From Alteribacillus bidgolensis (GTDB taxonomy: Bacteria > Bacillota > Bacilli > Bacillales > Marinococcaceae), in the NCBI RefSeq assembly GCF_002886255.1, contig NZ_KZ614149.1, positions 372,001 to 436,000 on the forward strand: DNA of 64,000 nt, in the 5' to 3' direction. Both the position numbers and the translations under genes were made by a program. Below are positions 32,859 to 41,938 of this stretch, in pieces (the stretch's first letter is position 1; every line of letters begins with the position of its first letter). A model generated the notes under the pieces. It saw nothing but the letters and a program-made list of their open reading frames with translations, was not told where the DNA came from and did not search any database.

Positions 32859-34801
32859 TGTTAACCACACTCTTAGATAAAATAAGACCGTCTTCATCGC
32901 CTGAAGAAATAGGGTACAATCCGTATTTATTATCGACCATTCAACCCCAAGGGGGGATCAAATTTCATGAGGCTTATATTCGTAAGGGTGATGGCTATGA
33001 GACCTCTATACACATCTATGATTTTCAAACCATTGTGAGCGACTTTTGGTTGGAAGAGATCATGAATATGCCCAATGTGATTGCTTGCTTAGATATTGGT
33101 ACACCGAACCGTAGGGATGTGATTCAAAGCATCAATAAAAGCATGGCCGAACAAAAAACAAGGGGTATTCAAGCAAAGGATACGGCTGATTTGATAGATG
33201 CCAGCGAAAGCTACGAGGAATTGAAAGAAGTCTACAACGACATTCGTCAAGGGGAAGTGGTAAAACGAATGGTGCTACGGTTGTTTATCGCTACCAAAAC
33301 CATGGATGAATTGGAGCTTCGGGCGAAAAAAGTGATGGGTGATTTGGAATCTCTGAACTTTCGTGGCAGCGTGTTTCTGAACGAGCAGGAATACGAATGG
33401 GAAAGTTTATTTAAGAGTTATCGCTCGCAAATCAAGTATCCCAATCATCGAAAAGGAGTAGAGATTCCTGCCCTTTCATTGGCTGGTGGATTTCCTTTTC
33501 ACTATACAAGTTTGGATGATCCGTATGGCACCCATTACGGTACAACCGATACAAATGGCAACGTCATTTTTGATATTTTCCATAGGGATTCTCGACGAAA
33601 ATTCTATAATGCTTTGATAATTGGAAAGATGGGTTCCGGAAAGTCCACCCTTTTGAAAAAGGTAGCACTGGACAATGCGATAAAAGGACATCAAATACGT
33701 ATTCTGGACATCACGGGAGAATTTACAGACTTAGCACAAATGCTCGATGGAAAAGTGATTGCCCTGGATGGAAGCAACGGATCGATTAATCCTCTTCACG
33801 TATATAAAGCTGCTACCGATGATGACGGTGTTGCTAATCAGGAAGCATCGTTTACGCAGCATTTATCCAAACTGAGTGTGTTCTATCGATTTCTGAATCC
33901 TGATGTTAGCAATGAAGAAATTAAAGAATACGAGAATCTTTTGAGAAAGTTATACATTCATCATGGTCTATGGGAGGAAGAATCGGACGATAACCAAATC
34001 ACGGATTTAAAAGCTGAACGTTATCCGGTTTTCTCTGACTTTTTGAAACTACTACAGAGTGAACTCTATGAAAACGTGGAAAAACAAAAAGTCGATGAAA
34101 CGATTAGTGTACACAAACGCGAACGATTGGAAAACATTGAACTAAACATTGCGAATGTCGTTCAAAATTATGCTCACTTGTTTAACACTCATTCGAGTAT
34201 CGATGATTTTTATGCTGAGGACTTTGTTTCTTTTCCATTGAGAAATTTATCGGAATTAAAACCGGAAATATTTCAGGCCCAGTTGTTTAACGTGATGAAC
34301 ATGCTATGGGATGGCATGTTGAGCAATGGTCAACCGCAATTTCGAGCTTTCAATAAGCATCGATTAAAGTTTGAAGATGCCATAAGATATTTGATTTTAA
34401 TTGATGAAGCACACCACATCATTAATACAAGAAAAGGTTCAGAACATGGCGTCCAGTATTTGCAACGATTCATGCGTGAAGCAAGAAAGTATTTCGGCGG
34501 TATTTTCTTTGCCAGTCACGTCATTGAAGACTTTGTTCCAGATAATGCAGAACAAAGTGCAGCAGAGGAAGTCAAAAAATTATTCAGTTTAACGCAATAC
34601 AAATTTATTGGTGAACAGGATAGTGAGTCATTAGGAAAATTAAAAGAAGTATTTACGGGGCAGTTAAATAGCTCGGAATTGAGCCAAATACCTTTTCTTC
34701 AAAAGGGGCAAGTCATCCTCTCCATATCCGGTTTAAAGAACATCAAAATGAGCGTGGATGTCTCCCAAGAGGAACTGGACTTGTTTGGCGGAGGTGCTTG
34801 A
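32858..34801 (+). CDS. VirB4/TrsE-type conjugation ATPase
   Basis: The 647-residue ATPase energises the mating channel. Walker A is IIGKMGSGKSTLLKKVA near residue 255, Walker B is RYLILIDEAHHII near 510, and the HerA/FtsK-like end includes FGGIFFASHVIEDF and SLTQYKFIGEQDSESL. The N-terminal 230 residues form the VirB4 membrane-proximal domain (FHEAYIRKGDGYETSIHIYD). Length matches TrsE of pSK41 and pMRC01. Confidence 0.93.
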   Translation: MLTTLLDKIRPSSSPEEIGYNPYLLSTIQPQGGIKFHEAYIRKGDGYETSIHIYDFQTIVSDFWLEEIMNMPNVIACLDIGTPNRRDVIQSINKSMAEQKTRGIQAKDTADLIDASESYEELKEVYNDIRQGEVVKRMVLRLFIATKTMDELELRAKKVMGDLESLNFRGSVFLNEQEYEWESLFKSYRSQIKYPNHRKGVEIPALSLAGGFPFHYTSLDDPYGTHYGTTDTNGNVIFDIFHRDSRRKFYNALIIGKMGSGKSTLLKKVALDNAIKGHQIRILDITGEFTDLAQMLDGKVIALDGSNGSINPLHVYKAATDDDGVANQEASFTQHLSKLSVFYRFLNPDVSNEEIKEYENLLRKLYIHHGLWEEESDDNQITDLKAERYPVFSDFLKLLQSELYENVEKQKVDETISVHKRERLENIELNIANVVQNYAHLFNTHSSIDDFYAEDFVSFPLRNLSELKPEIFQAQLFNVMNMLWDGMLSNGQPQFRAFNKHRLKFEDAIRYLILIDEAHHIINTRKGSEHGVQYLQRFMREARKYFGGIFFASHVIEDFVPDNAEQSAAEEVKKLFSLTQYKFIGEQDSESLGKLKEVFTGQLNSSELSQIPFLQKGQVILSISGLKNIKMSVDVSQEELDLFGGGA

Positions 34802-34807
34802 TCATAC

Positions 34808-35902
34808 ATGAGTTCTTTTGTTAGAGGGGCAGCAAGAGTCGGGTTATTTTTAAGTAGCTTAGCCACAGTAAAAGCCAAAATTATTACGTTTTTGGTTCTA
34901 GGTTTGCTTGCTTTTCTCTTTGTTTTGATCATTGGTATCTTTCAAACGTTGATCGGAAGTACAGGAGACAATGCCATGGAAGGGGACTATGATTTTATAT
35001 CATCTGGAACGCAAAACCTTTCACCAGCAGTAGAAGAATTAAGGCCTCTTTTTGAAAAATATGCAGAAAAGTATGGCATTCCGGAATACGTCGATTTGCT
35101 TATGGCAAAAACGCAACAGGAATCCGGTGGAAAGCTCCAGGATGTCATGCAAGCCAGTGAATCACTAGGACTTCCACCCAACACGATTGATGATAAAGAA
35201 ACCAGTATTGATGTGGGAACTCAGTACTTTGCGCAAGTGTTAGAACAAGCAGGCGGGGACGTAAAACTAGCCTTACAATCCTATAATTTTGGATCAGGCT
35301 TCATTGATTATGCGAATGAACATAACAACGGAAAGTATTCGAAAGAGCTGGCTATTGAATATTCAAGGAAGCAATATCAAAAGGTCAAGCATACAGGAAA
35401 TTATTCTTGCATTCGACCAGAAAGTGCGGAAACGGGAGCTTGCTATGGAGATATTGGATATGTCGATGCTGTGATGGCTTATATGCGTCCATCTTTTGAT
35501 ATAGATGGGGATGTGGAAGAAGTGGTTGAAGTTGGTACGAAATGGATTGGAAACTCTGACTATGTATTCGGTGGGGGACGTTCAAGATCAGAACAAAAAC
35601 AAGGGATATTTGACTGCTCTAGCTTCGTTCATTGGTCTTTTGAACAAGTCGGAGTGGAGCTTGGAGATTTAGGTTCGGTCACAACAGATACGCTAAAAAA
35701 CAAAGGCCAAAGAGTCTCCTATAGTGACGCTCAACCTGGTGATTTAGTGTTTTTTGATACCTACAAAATCGATGGACACGTGGCCATATTTGTTGGTGAT
35801 GGGCAGTTTATCGGAGCGCAAAGCAGCACGGGTGTTTCGATTGAAAACATGGAAGAAGGCTATTGGCAGGACGCCTTTAATGGGCGTGTGATACGCCTTT
35901 AA
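34808..35902 (+). CDS. Bifunctional cell-wall hydrolase of the mating channel (lysozyme-like + NlpC/P60)
   Basis: The 364-residue protein has one membrane helix near residues 22-50 and then a lysozyme-like transglycosylase/muramidase domain (residues 75-200: YVDLLMAKTQQESGGK with the catalytic Glu, and ALQSYNFGSGFIDY). The C-terminal NlpC/P60 peptidase domain has catalytic Cys in GIFDCSSFVHWSF and His in KIDGHVAIFVGDGQ. It is the VirB1/TrsG/CwlT counterpart that opens peptidoglycan for the channel. Confidence 0.93.
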   Translation: MSSFVRGAARVGLFLSSLATVKAKIITFLVLGLLAFLFVLIIGIFQTLIGSTGDNAMEGDYDFISSGTQNLSPAVEELRPLFEKYAEKYGIPEYVDLLMAKTQQESGGKLQDVMQASESLGLPPNTIDDKETSIDVGTQYFAQVLEQAGGDVKLALQSYNFGSGFIDYANEHNNGKYSKELAIEYSRKQYQKVKHTGNYSCIRPESAETGACYGDIGYVDAVMAYMRPSFDIDGDVEEVVEVGTKWIGNSDYVFGGGRSRSEQKQGIFDCSSFVHWSFEQVGVELGDLGSVTTDTLKNKGQRVSYSDAQPGDLVFFDTYKIDGHVAIFVGDGQFIGAQSSTGVSIENMEEGYWQDAFNGRVIRL

Positions 35903-35926
35903 AAAGAATAGGAAGGGGGCGTTTCC

Positions 35927-36499
35927 ATGGATACATTTAAAGCCTTTAAATCGATTTCTACGATTATTTTAGTTGTTCTATTGGTGCTGAATGGAGTGGT
36001 GTTTTTCTCCATTCAGCAAAGGGATACTACAGAAGGTCAAGAGCTCGATCCATCCGAACAAATCCAAGAATTAAAACAAGAAAATGAACGACTTCGCCAC
36101 CAAGAAGAATTTCAATCTTTAACCGGTCGAGAGGAAATTTTTAAGCAGTTAGAAGAACAGGCTGAACGATTTGCTCATCTAGCTTTTGTTCAGAATGTAG
36201 ACGAATATCAAACGAGAAAAAATGAGGCAGAAGAAGTGATGAATGAAGAACTTTTTGATCGGTTTTATTCAGCCGAAATGTACGGGGGAGGAGAAGTGGA
36301 AACAGATATCAGGGAAGACGAATATTTCATAAAAAATGATCCCATAAGTAGTGAAAAAATGGATGTGATTATTAAGTTGAAGCATGACATTTACTATGTA
36401 CAAACCGATGTGGAAGAAACATCAAATGTGCTCATTCAAGTGACATTTGAACGTCAAAATGATACTTGGATGGCCACTGATTTAGACGAGTTAACATAG
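35927..36499 (+). CDS. VirB8-like membrane protein
   Basis: The 190-residue protein has one N-terminal membrane helix (about 11-30), a coiled coil (QELKQENERLRHQ) and then an NTF2-like domain (FYSAEMYGGGEVE and ISSEKMDVIIKLKHDIYYVQ). This is the layout of VirB8/TcpC/TrsH-type proteins that scaffold the mating channel outside the membrane. The ATG follows GAAGGGGGCG. Confidence 0.75.
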   Translation: MDTFKAFKSISTIILVVLLVLNGVVFFSIQQRDTTEGQELDPSEQIQELKQENERLRHQEEFQSLTGREEIFKQLEEQAERFAHLAFVQNVDEYQTRKNEAEEVMNEELFDRFYSAEMYGGGEVETDIREDEYFIKNDPISSEKMDVIIKLKHDIYYVQTDVEETSNVLIQVTFERQNDTWMATDLDELT

Positions 36500-36515
36500 A
36501 AAGGGAGGGTGGAAC

Positions 36516-37331
36516 ATGTTCAATAAAGACCGTGTAAATTTGAGAAAAAGAGTTAGTAAATGGTACATCATTGGTACTTCTTCTGTGTTTTTGGTGATGG
36601 CATATTTTTTATCATCAGGGTTGTTTATGGAAGAAGAATTTGATGTTCTCGCTTCTCCTATAAAAGAAGAAATTGACACAAGAGGGCAAAGTGAAATGGA
36701 GATTTTAGAATGGATTTATGACAAAGGACAAAATAAAATGCAGGTCTTATTAGACATAAAAGACTTACGATTTGATGCAGAAGAATTGCAATATCGAGCC
36801 ATTCAACGTTCAGATGCAAGAGAATTGCAGGTTACTATTCCCTATCAATTAGAAGAATATGTTGTCGTGAATATCGATGGTATTGATCAGGAATTTGTGC
36901 AAATGTCATTAGAAGTTTTGGAAGAAAATGAGGAGGGTGAATATCAACAAATTGCTCAACTATTTACCGATATGAGAGAGGTAGATCGAGAACAAATCGA
37001 CACGATCGATCAGGAAAATTATTTATTTTATGTGATGGATACTCTTATTGAAACATCCGAAGAAGATATAAAAATGTTGGAAAATCAAAGAGAGGAATCG
37101 AAAAACGAAGTAGCAGAAATGGACGATGAAATACGGCAAATAAAAAATGAAAGAATGTATGAAACAGAAGAAGAACAATTACAAACAGACAATTATATAA
37201 ACTCCTTAGAAGCCGAAAAAGAGCAAGTGATTTCAGAGGAAGAAGAGATCAAAGAAAAGATAAAAATAGAGAAAGAACGCATCAAAAATTATAAAGAAAG
37301 AAAGAGAGATTCAACCATTTCTCCGTCATAA
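36516..37331 (+). CDS. Membrane-anchored coiled-coil protein, last gene of the transfer operon
   Basis: The 271-residue protein has one membrane helix (about 17-36), a beta-rich domain in the middle (MQVLLDIKDLRF, LQVTIPYQLEEYVVVNID) and a long charged coiled coil at the end (about 180-265). The start follows AAGGGAGGGTGG. A terminator stands behind it. Probably an accessory channel protein; no family recognised. Confidence 0.65.
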   Translation: MFNKDRVNLRKRVSKWYIIGTSSVFLVMAYFLSSGLFMEEEFDVLASPIKEEIDTRGQSEMEILEWIYDKGQNKMQVLLDIKDLRFDAEELQYRAIQRSDARELQVTIPYQLEEYVVVNIDGIDQEFVQMSLEVLEENEEGEYQQIAQLFTDMREVDREQIDTIDQENYLFYVMDTLIETSEEDIKMLENQREESKNEVAEMDDEIRQIKNERMYETEEEQLQTDNYINSLEAEKEQVISEEEEIKEKIKIEKERIKNYKERKRDSTISPS

Positions 37332-37348
37332 ATGAGTCGAGTTTTTAT

Positions 37349-37425
37349 CATTTTAATGCCCCTATTTTGTAGAGAAAATCAGCCGAATATAAATCAAAAA
37401 TTGGCTGATATGGGGCTATTTTTAA
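37349..37425 (+). terminator. Terminator-like structure behind the transfer operon
   Basis: GCCCCTAT...ATCAGCC and GGCTGATATGGGGC pair with an internal bulge, and TATTTTTAA follows. A small reading frame (37332-37526) across this region is not credible. Confidence 0.65.
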
Positions 37426-37436
37426 GAATAATAATC

Positions 37437-37519
37437 GGCACAAAGGAGGCACAAAGGGGTAAAATCGTGGCACAAACTATGCACAAACATATAAAAAGTA
37501 TGCACAAAAATGGCACAAA
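37437..37519. repeat. Six GCACAAA repeats with 11/21-bp helical phasing
   Basis: GGCACAAA or TGCACAAA starts at 37437, 37448, 37469, 37480, 37501 and 37512. The distances are 11, 21, 11, 21, 11, so the copies form three pairs with a 32-bp period, all on the same helix face. The array lies upstream of the mobilisation genes and is best read as the binding array of an oriT or autoregulatory protein, such as the ribbon-helix-helix protein at 37665. Confidence 0.85.
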
Positions 37520-37546
37520 ACGATAAAACGATGATATCACTGAAAA

Positions 37547-37642
37547 ATCCGGCACTGCCGGATATAACACGCAAGTGTTATCATTTTTTCCTTATGCTCT
37601 TTCTAACTAGTAGTCTTGCACATGCCAAAATCCGGTGTGTTA
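37547..37642. other. Candidate oriT: two hairpins and a pMV158-like nic sequence
   Basis: ATCCGGCACTGCCGGAT (37547-37563) is a perfect 8-bp hairpin, followed directly by ATAACAC-GCAA-GTGTTAT (37564-37581) and TCATTTTTTCC. Further on, CCGGTGTGTTAATG at 37633-37646 carries GTGTG-TTA, the core of the nic site of pMV158-like origins, and ATCCGG is repeated next to it (37630-37635). The place, just before the accessory and relaxase genes, is where oriT normally lies. The exact nick position is inference. Confidence 0.65.
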
Positions 37643-37664
37643 ATGAAAAGGGGGAGGTTTATCG

Positions 37665-37913
37665 ATGGATATTATGATTCGAAATGTAGACCCAATGGTG
37701 GTAAAAACTATCGATGAAAAGGCCAAAAAAATGAAGCAATCCAGACAGGTTTTTTTAAAAAACATGATCGAGAATTATGTCATGATGCAGGAGTTAAATG
37801 AGCGTGAAACGGAATTAAAAACAACGCTAGAAAAAAATACAGAAATGTTGATGATGGTTGGAGATCACTTGAGACGTCATGAAGAGTTATTTGATGCCCT
37901 TTTAGATGAATAA
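37665..37913 (+). CDS. Ribbon-helix-helix mobilisation accessory protein
   Basis: The 82-residue protein starts MDIMIRNVDPMVVKTIDEKA, the strand-helix pattern of ribbon-helix-helix DNA binders (MbeC/MobC/TraY-like), and ends in a helical tail. It is 12 bases before the relaxase gene and directly behind the candidate oriT, so it probably binds there and helps the relaxase, and may repress its own operon. The ATG follows GGGGGAGG. Confidence 0.8.
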   Translation: MDIMIRNVDPMVVKTIDEKAKKMKQSRQVFLKNMIENYVMMQELNERETELKTTLEKNTEMLMMVGDHLRRHEELFDALLDE

Positions 37914-37925
37914 AGAAGGTGAATA

Positions 37926-39116
37926 ATGGTGGTTGAATTAGGAAAGAAAACCGCAGTTGTTGTAAAGTCTCAATTCACTTTACCAGAAAAGAAAGGGGAT
38001 CATCGTTTTAATGATTACTTGAACTATTTAGACCGACAAGAAGCAAAAAGTAATGGTGACTTTTCTTCGTACAATGATTACATGGATGATGAAAAAAAAG
38101 CGACATCCTTATTCTCCCAAACAGATGATTATTTAGATGAGGAGAAAAAGGAAAAGATGAAGCAGGTATTTAAATTAGCACAAAAACGTGGAAGCATTTT
38201 ATATCAAGATGTTGTTTCTTTTGATAACCGTTGGTTGGAAGAGAATGGAGTGTATGATGCGAAAACAAAACAGGTCGATGAAAAACGATTGAAAAACATC
38301 ACACGATTAGCGATGAAGGAAATGCAAGAGAAAAATAAACTGGATGGCAATACGGTTTGGTCAGGAGCTATTCATCATAATACGGATAATATTCATATTC
38401 ACATTGCTACGGTTGATTTATCTCCGGTTGATCATCAACGAGGAAAACGAAAGTTAAAAACGCTAGAAGGTATGCGTTCTATGTTTGTAAATAAGATCAA
38501 TGATCGTTCAAAACAGCATCAGAAAATTAATGATTTGATAAGAAATCGAATGGTCAATAAGAAGAAAAACCATAAAACATTTACGATATTCAATCGGAAG
38601 TTTAAAAAAGACTTTCTTTCCATCTATAATCAATTACCTTCTAATAAACGGTATTGGAATTATGGATACCAGAACATTAATCATGTAAAGCCTGCCCTGA
38701 ATGATTTAACCAAAAGGTATATTGATACGTACTTCAAGGAAGAAATGAAGCAATTAGAAACAAAACTTAATAAAGAAGAAAAAGTATTAAAACGGACATA
38801 TGGGGAAGGAAATCAAGCAAGGTACAAGGATTATAAGAAAAATAAAATCAATGATTTATATAAGCGAATGGGGAATGCCTTTCTTTCTGAAATGAGAGAG
38901 TACGATAAAAAAATGAAGGACATTGAACAGTCATCAAGCAGTACTCACAAAACCAACTATAATCAAAAGAATCATCAAACCATACGAAAAAATGTAGCAT
39001 TTCAACAAGTCAAATATGGATTGGATCGAATGGTGTATTCCGAATTAAATTCTTACAAGAATCAGGCTTCCTATGAACGAATGCAACGAAACATTGAAAG
39101 GGGGAACTCCATGTGA
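37926..39116 (+). CDS. MOBP-type relaxase (MobP2 family)
   Basis: The 396-residue protein would nick oriT and stay bound to the 5' end of the transferred strand. The metal-binding histidine triad is in HHNTDNIHIHIATVDLSPV (residues about 148-166). The N-terminal segment FTLPEKKGDHRFNDYLNYLDR, with a candidate catalytic Tyr, matches Firmicute MobP relaxases. The C-terminal half is basic and helical. The stop overlaps the start of the next gene by 4 bases. Confidence 0.88.
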   Translation: MVVELGKKTAVVVKSQFTLPEKKGDHRFNDYLNYLDRQEAKSNGDFSSYNDYMDDEKKATSLFSQTDDYLDEEKKEKMKQVFKLAQKRGSILYQDVVSFDNRWLEENGVYDAKTKQVDEKRLKNITRLAMKEMQEKNKLDGNTVWSGAIHHNTDNIHIHIATVDLSPVDHQRGKRKLKTLEGMRSMFVNKINDRSKQHQKINDLIRNRMVNKKKNHKTFTIFNRKFKKDFLSIYNQLPSNKRYWNYGYQNINHVKPALNDLTKRYIDTYFKEEMKQLETKLNKEEKVLKRTYGEGNQARYKDYKKNKINDLYKRMGNAFLSEMREYDKKMKDIEQSSSSTHKTNYNQKNHQTIRKNVAFQQVKYGLDRMVYSELNSYKNQASYERMQRNIERGNSM

Positions 39117-39562
39117 GTGAAGGTATTTTAAAACGAATGCGTTTATCTGGTGATTCCGTGGAATATATAGAGGATTATGCAAGAGAAAAAGGGTTTCCTG
39201 ATGGTCGTATGAATCGAACAGTGGATCTTATTATTCAAGAACATAAAGAGATGAGAGAACGGAAAGAGAATGAACAAGAAACAGGAAACGAAATGATACA
39301 AGAAGTGTCCGACTCCGTTAGCAAAGAAATGAAAAAAGAAGTGAAACGTATTTTACTAGGAACTAACAATGCAGACCGGAACACACAAATTCTTATTGAG
39401 CTACTAAATGGATTAATGATTCACAATAATATATCAGACATTGTAACGACAGATGATATGGAATCGAAGCCCGTTACAACGGCTAAAGAAAACGTGCAAG
39501 ATCGCATAAAACATTTACAACAAAAGCGTGCGGATTACTATACAAAACAGGGAGGTCAATAA
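39113..39562 (+). CDS. Second RHH-like mobilisation accessory protein
   Basis: The 149-residue protein starts with GTG inside the end of the relaxase gene (ATGTGAGTG, after GGGGGAAC). Its head ILKRMRLSGDSVEYIEDYAR followed by NRTVDLIIQEHKEM suggests a DNA-binding ribbon-helix-helix fold; the rest is helical and charged. Tight coupling to the relaxase suggests a role in the relaxosome. Confidence 0.6.
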   Translation: MSEGILKRMRLSGDSVEYIEDYAREKGFPDGRMNRTVDLIIQEHKEMRERKENEQETGNEMIQEVSDSVSKEMKKEVKRILLGTNNADRNTQILIELLNGLMIHNNISDIVTTDDMESKPVTTAKENVQDRIKHLQQKRADYYTKQGGQ

Positions 39563-39564
39563 AC

Positions 39565-39837
39565 ATGTCGGTAAAGTATGAACATGTATTTATTAAAGAA
39601 ATTGGCGAAAACGATTTGATTGTTTCTACCAGTAAAAAAGATTATCACATTCTCCTATCCGAGGAAGAAATGAGCGATTTGCAAACGTTATTGATAGAAG
39701 AAGAAGTCGAGTATGTGTTGTTCGATACGGAAAAGGAAGTGGTGGTTTTTGATGACCGTTTGAACATGACGGAAATGGAAAATGAAGAGCTAGAAAATAT
39801 TCATGAAGGCGTAAACGATGAGGGCATGATCGACTAA
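39565..39837 (+). CDS. Small acidic protein in the mobilisation operon
   Basis: The 90-residue protein begins YEHVFIKEIGENDLIVSTSK and is strongly acidic at the end. It starts after GGGAGGTC, two bases behind the previous stop. Its size and charge recall DNA-mimic anti-restriction or anti-repressor proteins, but no family is recognised. Confidence 0.6.
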   Translation: MSVKYEHVFIKEIGENDLIVSTSKKDYHILLSEEEMSDLQTLLIEEEVEYVLFDTEKEVVVFDDRLNMTEMENEELENIHEGVNDEGMID

Positions 39838-39854
39838 AGAAAGGAGCGTTGACC

Positions 39855-41906
39855 GTGGCATATAAACAAAAATCAGCTGAAGCTAAAAGGAAAGAAATTG
39901 CTCAATTAACAGAAGACCGAGATGCTCAAGTGGAGAAATTCTTTACAACGCCGGAAGACATGAAAGAATATCTTTCTTTCATGAGCAAATTTTATACCTA
40001 TTCCCCTCGGAATTCCATCTTAATTCAAAAACAGTTTCAAGGGGCAGAAGCTGTTGGTAGTTTTGATTTTTGGAAGAAAAAAGGCTACTCGGTGCAAAAA
40101 GGGGAAAAGGGCTTGAAAGTGTTCGTTCCTGTTCGATATAAAACCTTCATTCGTGAAGAGAATGGCAAGAAGAAATCGGTGAGTGTGAAATATGCAACGA
40201 AGGCTGAAAAAGAAGCGATAGAGAAAAAGGAAATCGAAACAAAAGATCATCTTACGTATCGGGTCGGACATGTGTTTGACGTATCCCAAACGAATGCAAA
40301 AGCCGAAGACCTACCAAAGATTTTTCCAAATAAATGGCTGGAAGGGGAAGTAGCAAACTACGATGAGATGTTCCAGTCTTTAAATGGGTTAGCTGAGAAA
40401 ATGAATGTGGAAATAATGGAGGAACCCCATCGGGAATTAGGAGCTGCGAAAGGGGCGTATATAGAGTATCAACAGTTAAATAAAGATGGTCAAATGGAAA
40501 ACCACAAAGGAATTGAATTGAATCCTCGTAATTCAGAATTGAACAATATTAAAACAATCATTCATGAGTTAGCCCATGCCAAACTTCATCATTCCAGTAC
40601 AGAACATTCTAAGAACCTCAACCATAATGAAAAAGAATTTCAAGCTGAAATGACTGCATATACGGTTTGTTCCCACTTTAATATTGATACCAGTGATTAT
40701 AGCTTGAACTATCTTCACACCTACACAAAAGATCACGATCAGATTAACGACAAATTAACATTATTAGAAGAAGTGAAAGATACATCTTATACATTTATTA
40801 CACACCTGGAACAAGACATATCGAAGACGAAGGAAATAGAAGATACGCTTTTAAGCAATCAGGAGTTACAAGATCGCTTTTCAAATGTCGATGTGATTAT
40901 TCATGGAGACGTGCATTCTATTGGAGACTTATCTCGTGATGACTTCGCTAAAACGTTCACCGACCAGTATGGGAATAACATCTTAAATCATGGAAATATA
41001 CGAGGAAAAGAACTATTTGAGCAAGTGGCAGCCTTTAATCAAATGAATGAACCGTGGACGAAACATGGCGACAGTGTAAAAATGCTAGATACAAACGCAA
41101 AAGCTCCACAGGCGTATATAGAGTGGTCAGAAACGCATCTTGATCGAAGAGTTATGAATGTCTCAGACATGGATAAGATGCTTGCTCAGAAGAATCTGGA
41201 AAGCCTGCAAACCATTGGGTATGACAAAACAAGGGTACGAATGATTATTCCGGAAGAAAAGCGTGTAGAAGGCATGGATCGAATGGACTTAGGCGATGGA
41301 CATTATCATGATTTGAAATCCCATGTAGAGGAAACAGCTAGCTCTTTAAAGGAATTTGTTCCTGATACTCAAGAGCATTTAAAAGGTGTGTATACAAAAG
41401 AAGCTATTTCCAACACGTTGCACGCTATGTATAAGAATGATTTTTATAATCGTTCTTCCGAAATGGGAACTGAGGAAGCTAGAAGAGATAATATTCGTGC
41501 AACAGAAGACTTTTCCGTCACTCACCATTATTTATCATCCCATGACGTAAAGAACATCCAGCAGCAAGCACAAGAAGACTATCTTACCCACAAAGAGGAA
41601 ATGGATGCTGCCAATACAACGGTACAGTTAAAAGACTCCTTTCAGCAATTTCAAGAGAAAGCATGGAAAGAAAAGTCTGGTGAACTTTCAGAAGATAACA
41701 TTGTAGATCGTATGGCTGCTGAGAATCAATATACGGCATTAAAGCTCCACGCTTTAAAATCAAACGCCCTTACCGAAAGCTCTATTGTTCGGATGGAAAA
41801 AAATGTTCGGAAAGAAATGGAGGACACCCCATTTACAAAAAGGGTCAAAGACACCCCCTTTGAAAAGAAGACTCCTCATCAGAAAAATTCGAGTTTTAGC
41901 ATGTAA
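39855..41906 (+). CDS. ArdC-like protein with zinc metallopeptidase motif
   Basis: The N-terminal 140 residues (MSKFYTYSPRNSILIQKQFQ, GYSVQKGEKGLKVFVPV) form the ArdC N-terminal ssDNA-binding domain (DUF1738). It is followed by a gluzincin-like motif IIHELAHAKLHH near residue 237, as in ArdC anti-restriction proteins that protect incoming ssDNA. The C-terminal 350 residues are long, hydrophilic and unassigned; they include an LPD-like polyvalent segment (YIEWSETHLDRRVMNVSDMD). I chose GTG at 39855, after AAAGGAGCG. Confidence 0.85.
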   Translation: MAYKQKSAEAKRKEIAQLTEDRDAQVEKFFTTPEDMKEYLSFMSKFYTYSPRNSILIQKQFQGAEAVGSFDFWKKKGYSVQKGEKGLKVFVPVRYKTFIREENGKKKSVSVKYATKAEKEAIEKKEIETKDHLTYRVGHVFDVSQTNAKAEDLPKIFPNKWLEGEVANYDEMFQSLNGLAEKMNVEIMEEPHRELGAAKGAYIEYQQLNKDGQMENHKGIELNPRNSELNNIKTIIHELAHAKLHHSSTEHSKNLNHNEKEFQAEMTAYTVCSHFNIDTSDYSLNYLHTYTKDHDQINDKLTLLEEVKDTSYTFITHLEQDISKTKEIEDTLLSNQELQDRFSNVDVIIHGDVHSIGDLSRDDFAKTFTDQYGNNILNHGNIRGKELFEQVAAFNQMNEPWTKHGDSVKMLDTNAKAPQAYIEWSETHLDRRVMNVSDMDKMLAQKNLESLQTIGYDKTRVRMIIPEEKRVEGMDRMDLGDGHYHDLKSHVEETASSLKEFVPDTQEHLKGVYTKEAISNTLHAMYKNDFYNRSSEMGTEEARRDNIRATEDFSVTHHYLSSHDVKNIQQQAQEDYLTHKEEMDAANTTVQLKDSFQQFQEKAWKEKSGELSEDNIVDRMAAENQYTALKLHALKSNALTESSIVRMEKNVRKEMEDTPFTKRVKDTPFEKKTPHQKNSSFSM

Positions 41907-41938
41907 GAAGCTAATCAGGAGCGAAAGGGTGATTTTAA

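Noticed and set aside
37332..37526. 64-residue frame behind the transfer operon
   Set aside because: It runs through the terminator and the phased GCACAAA repeats and has no ribosome site.
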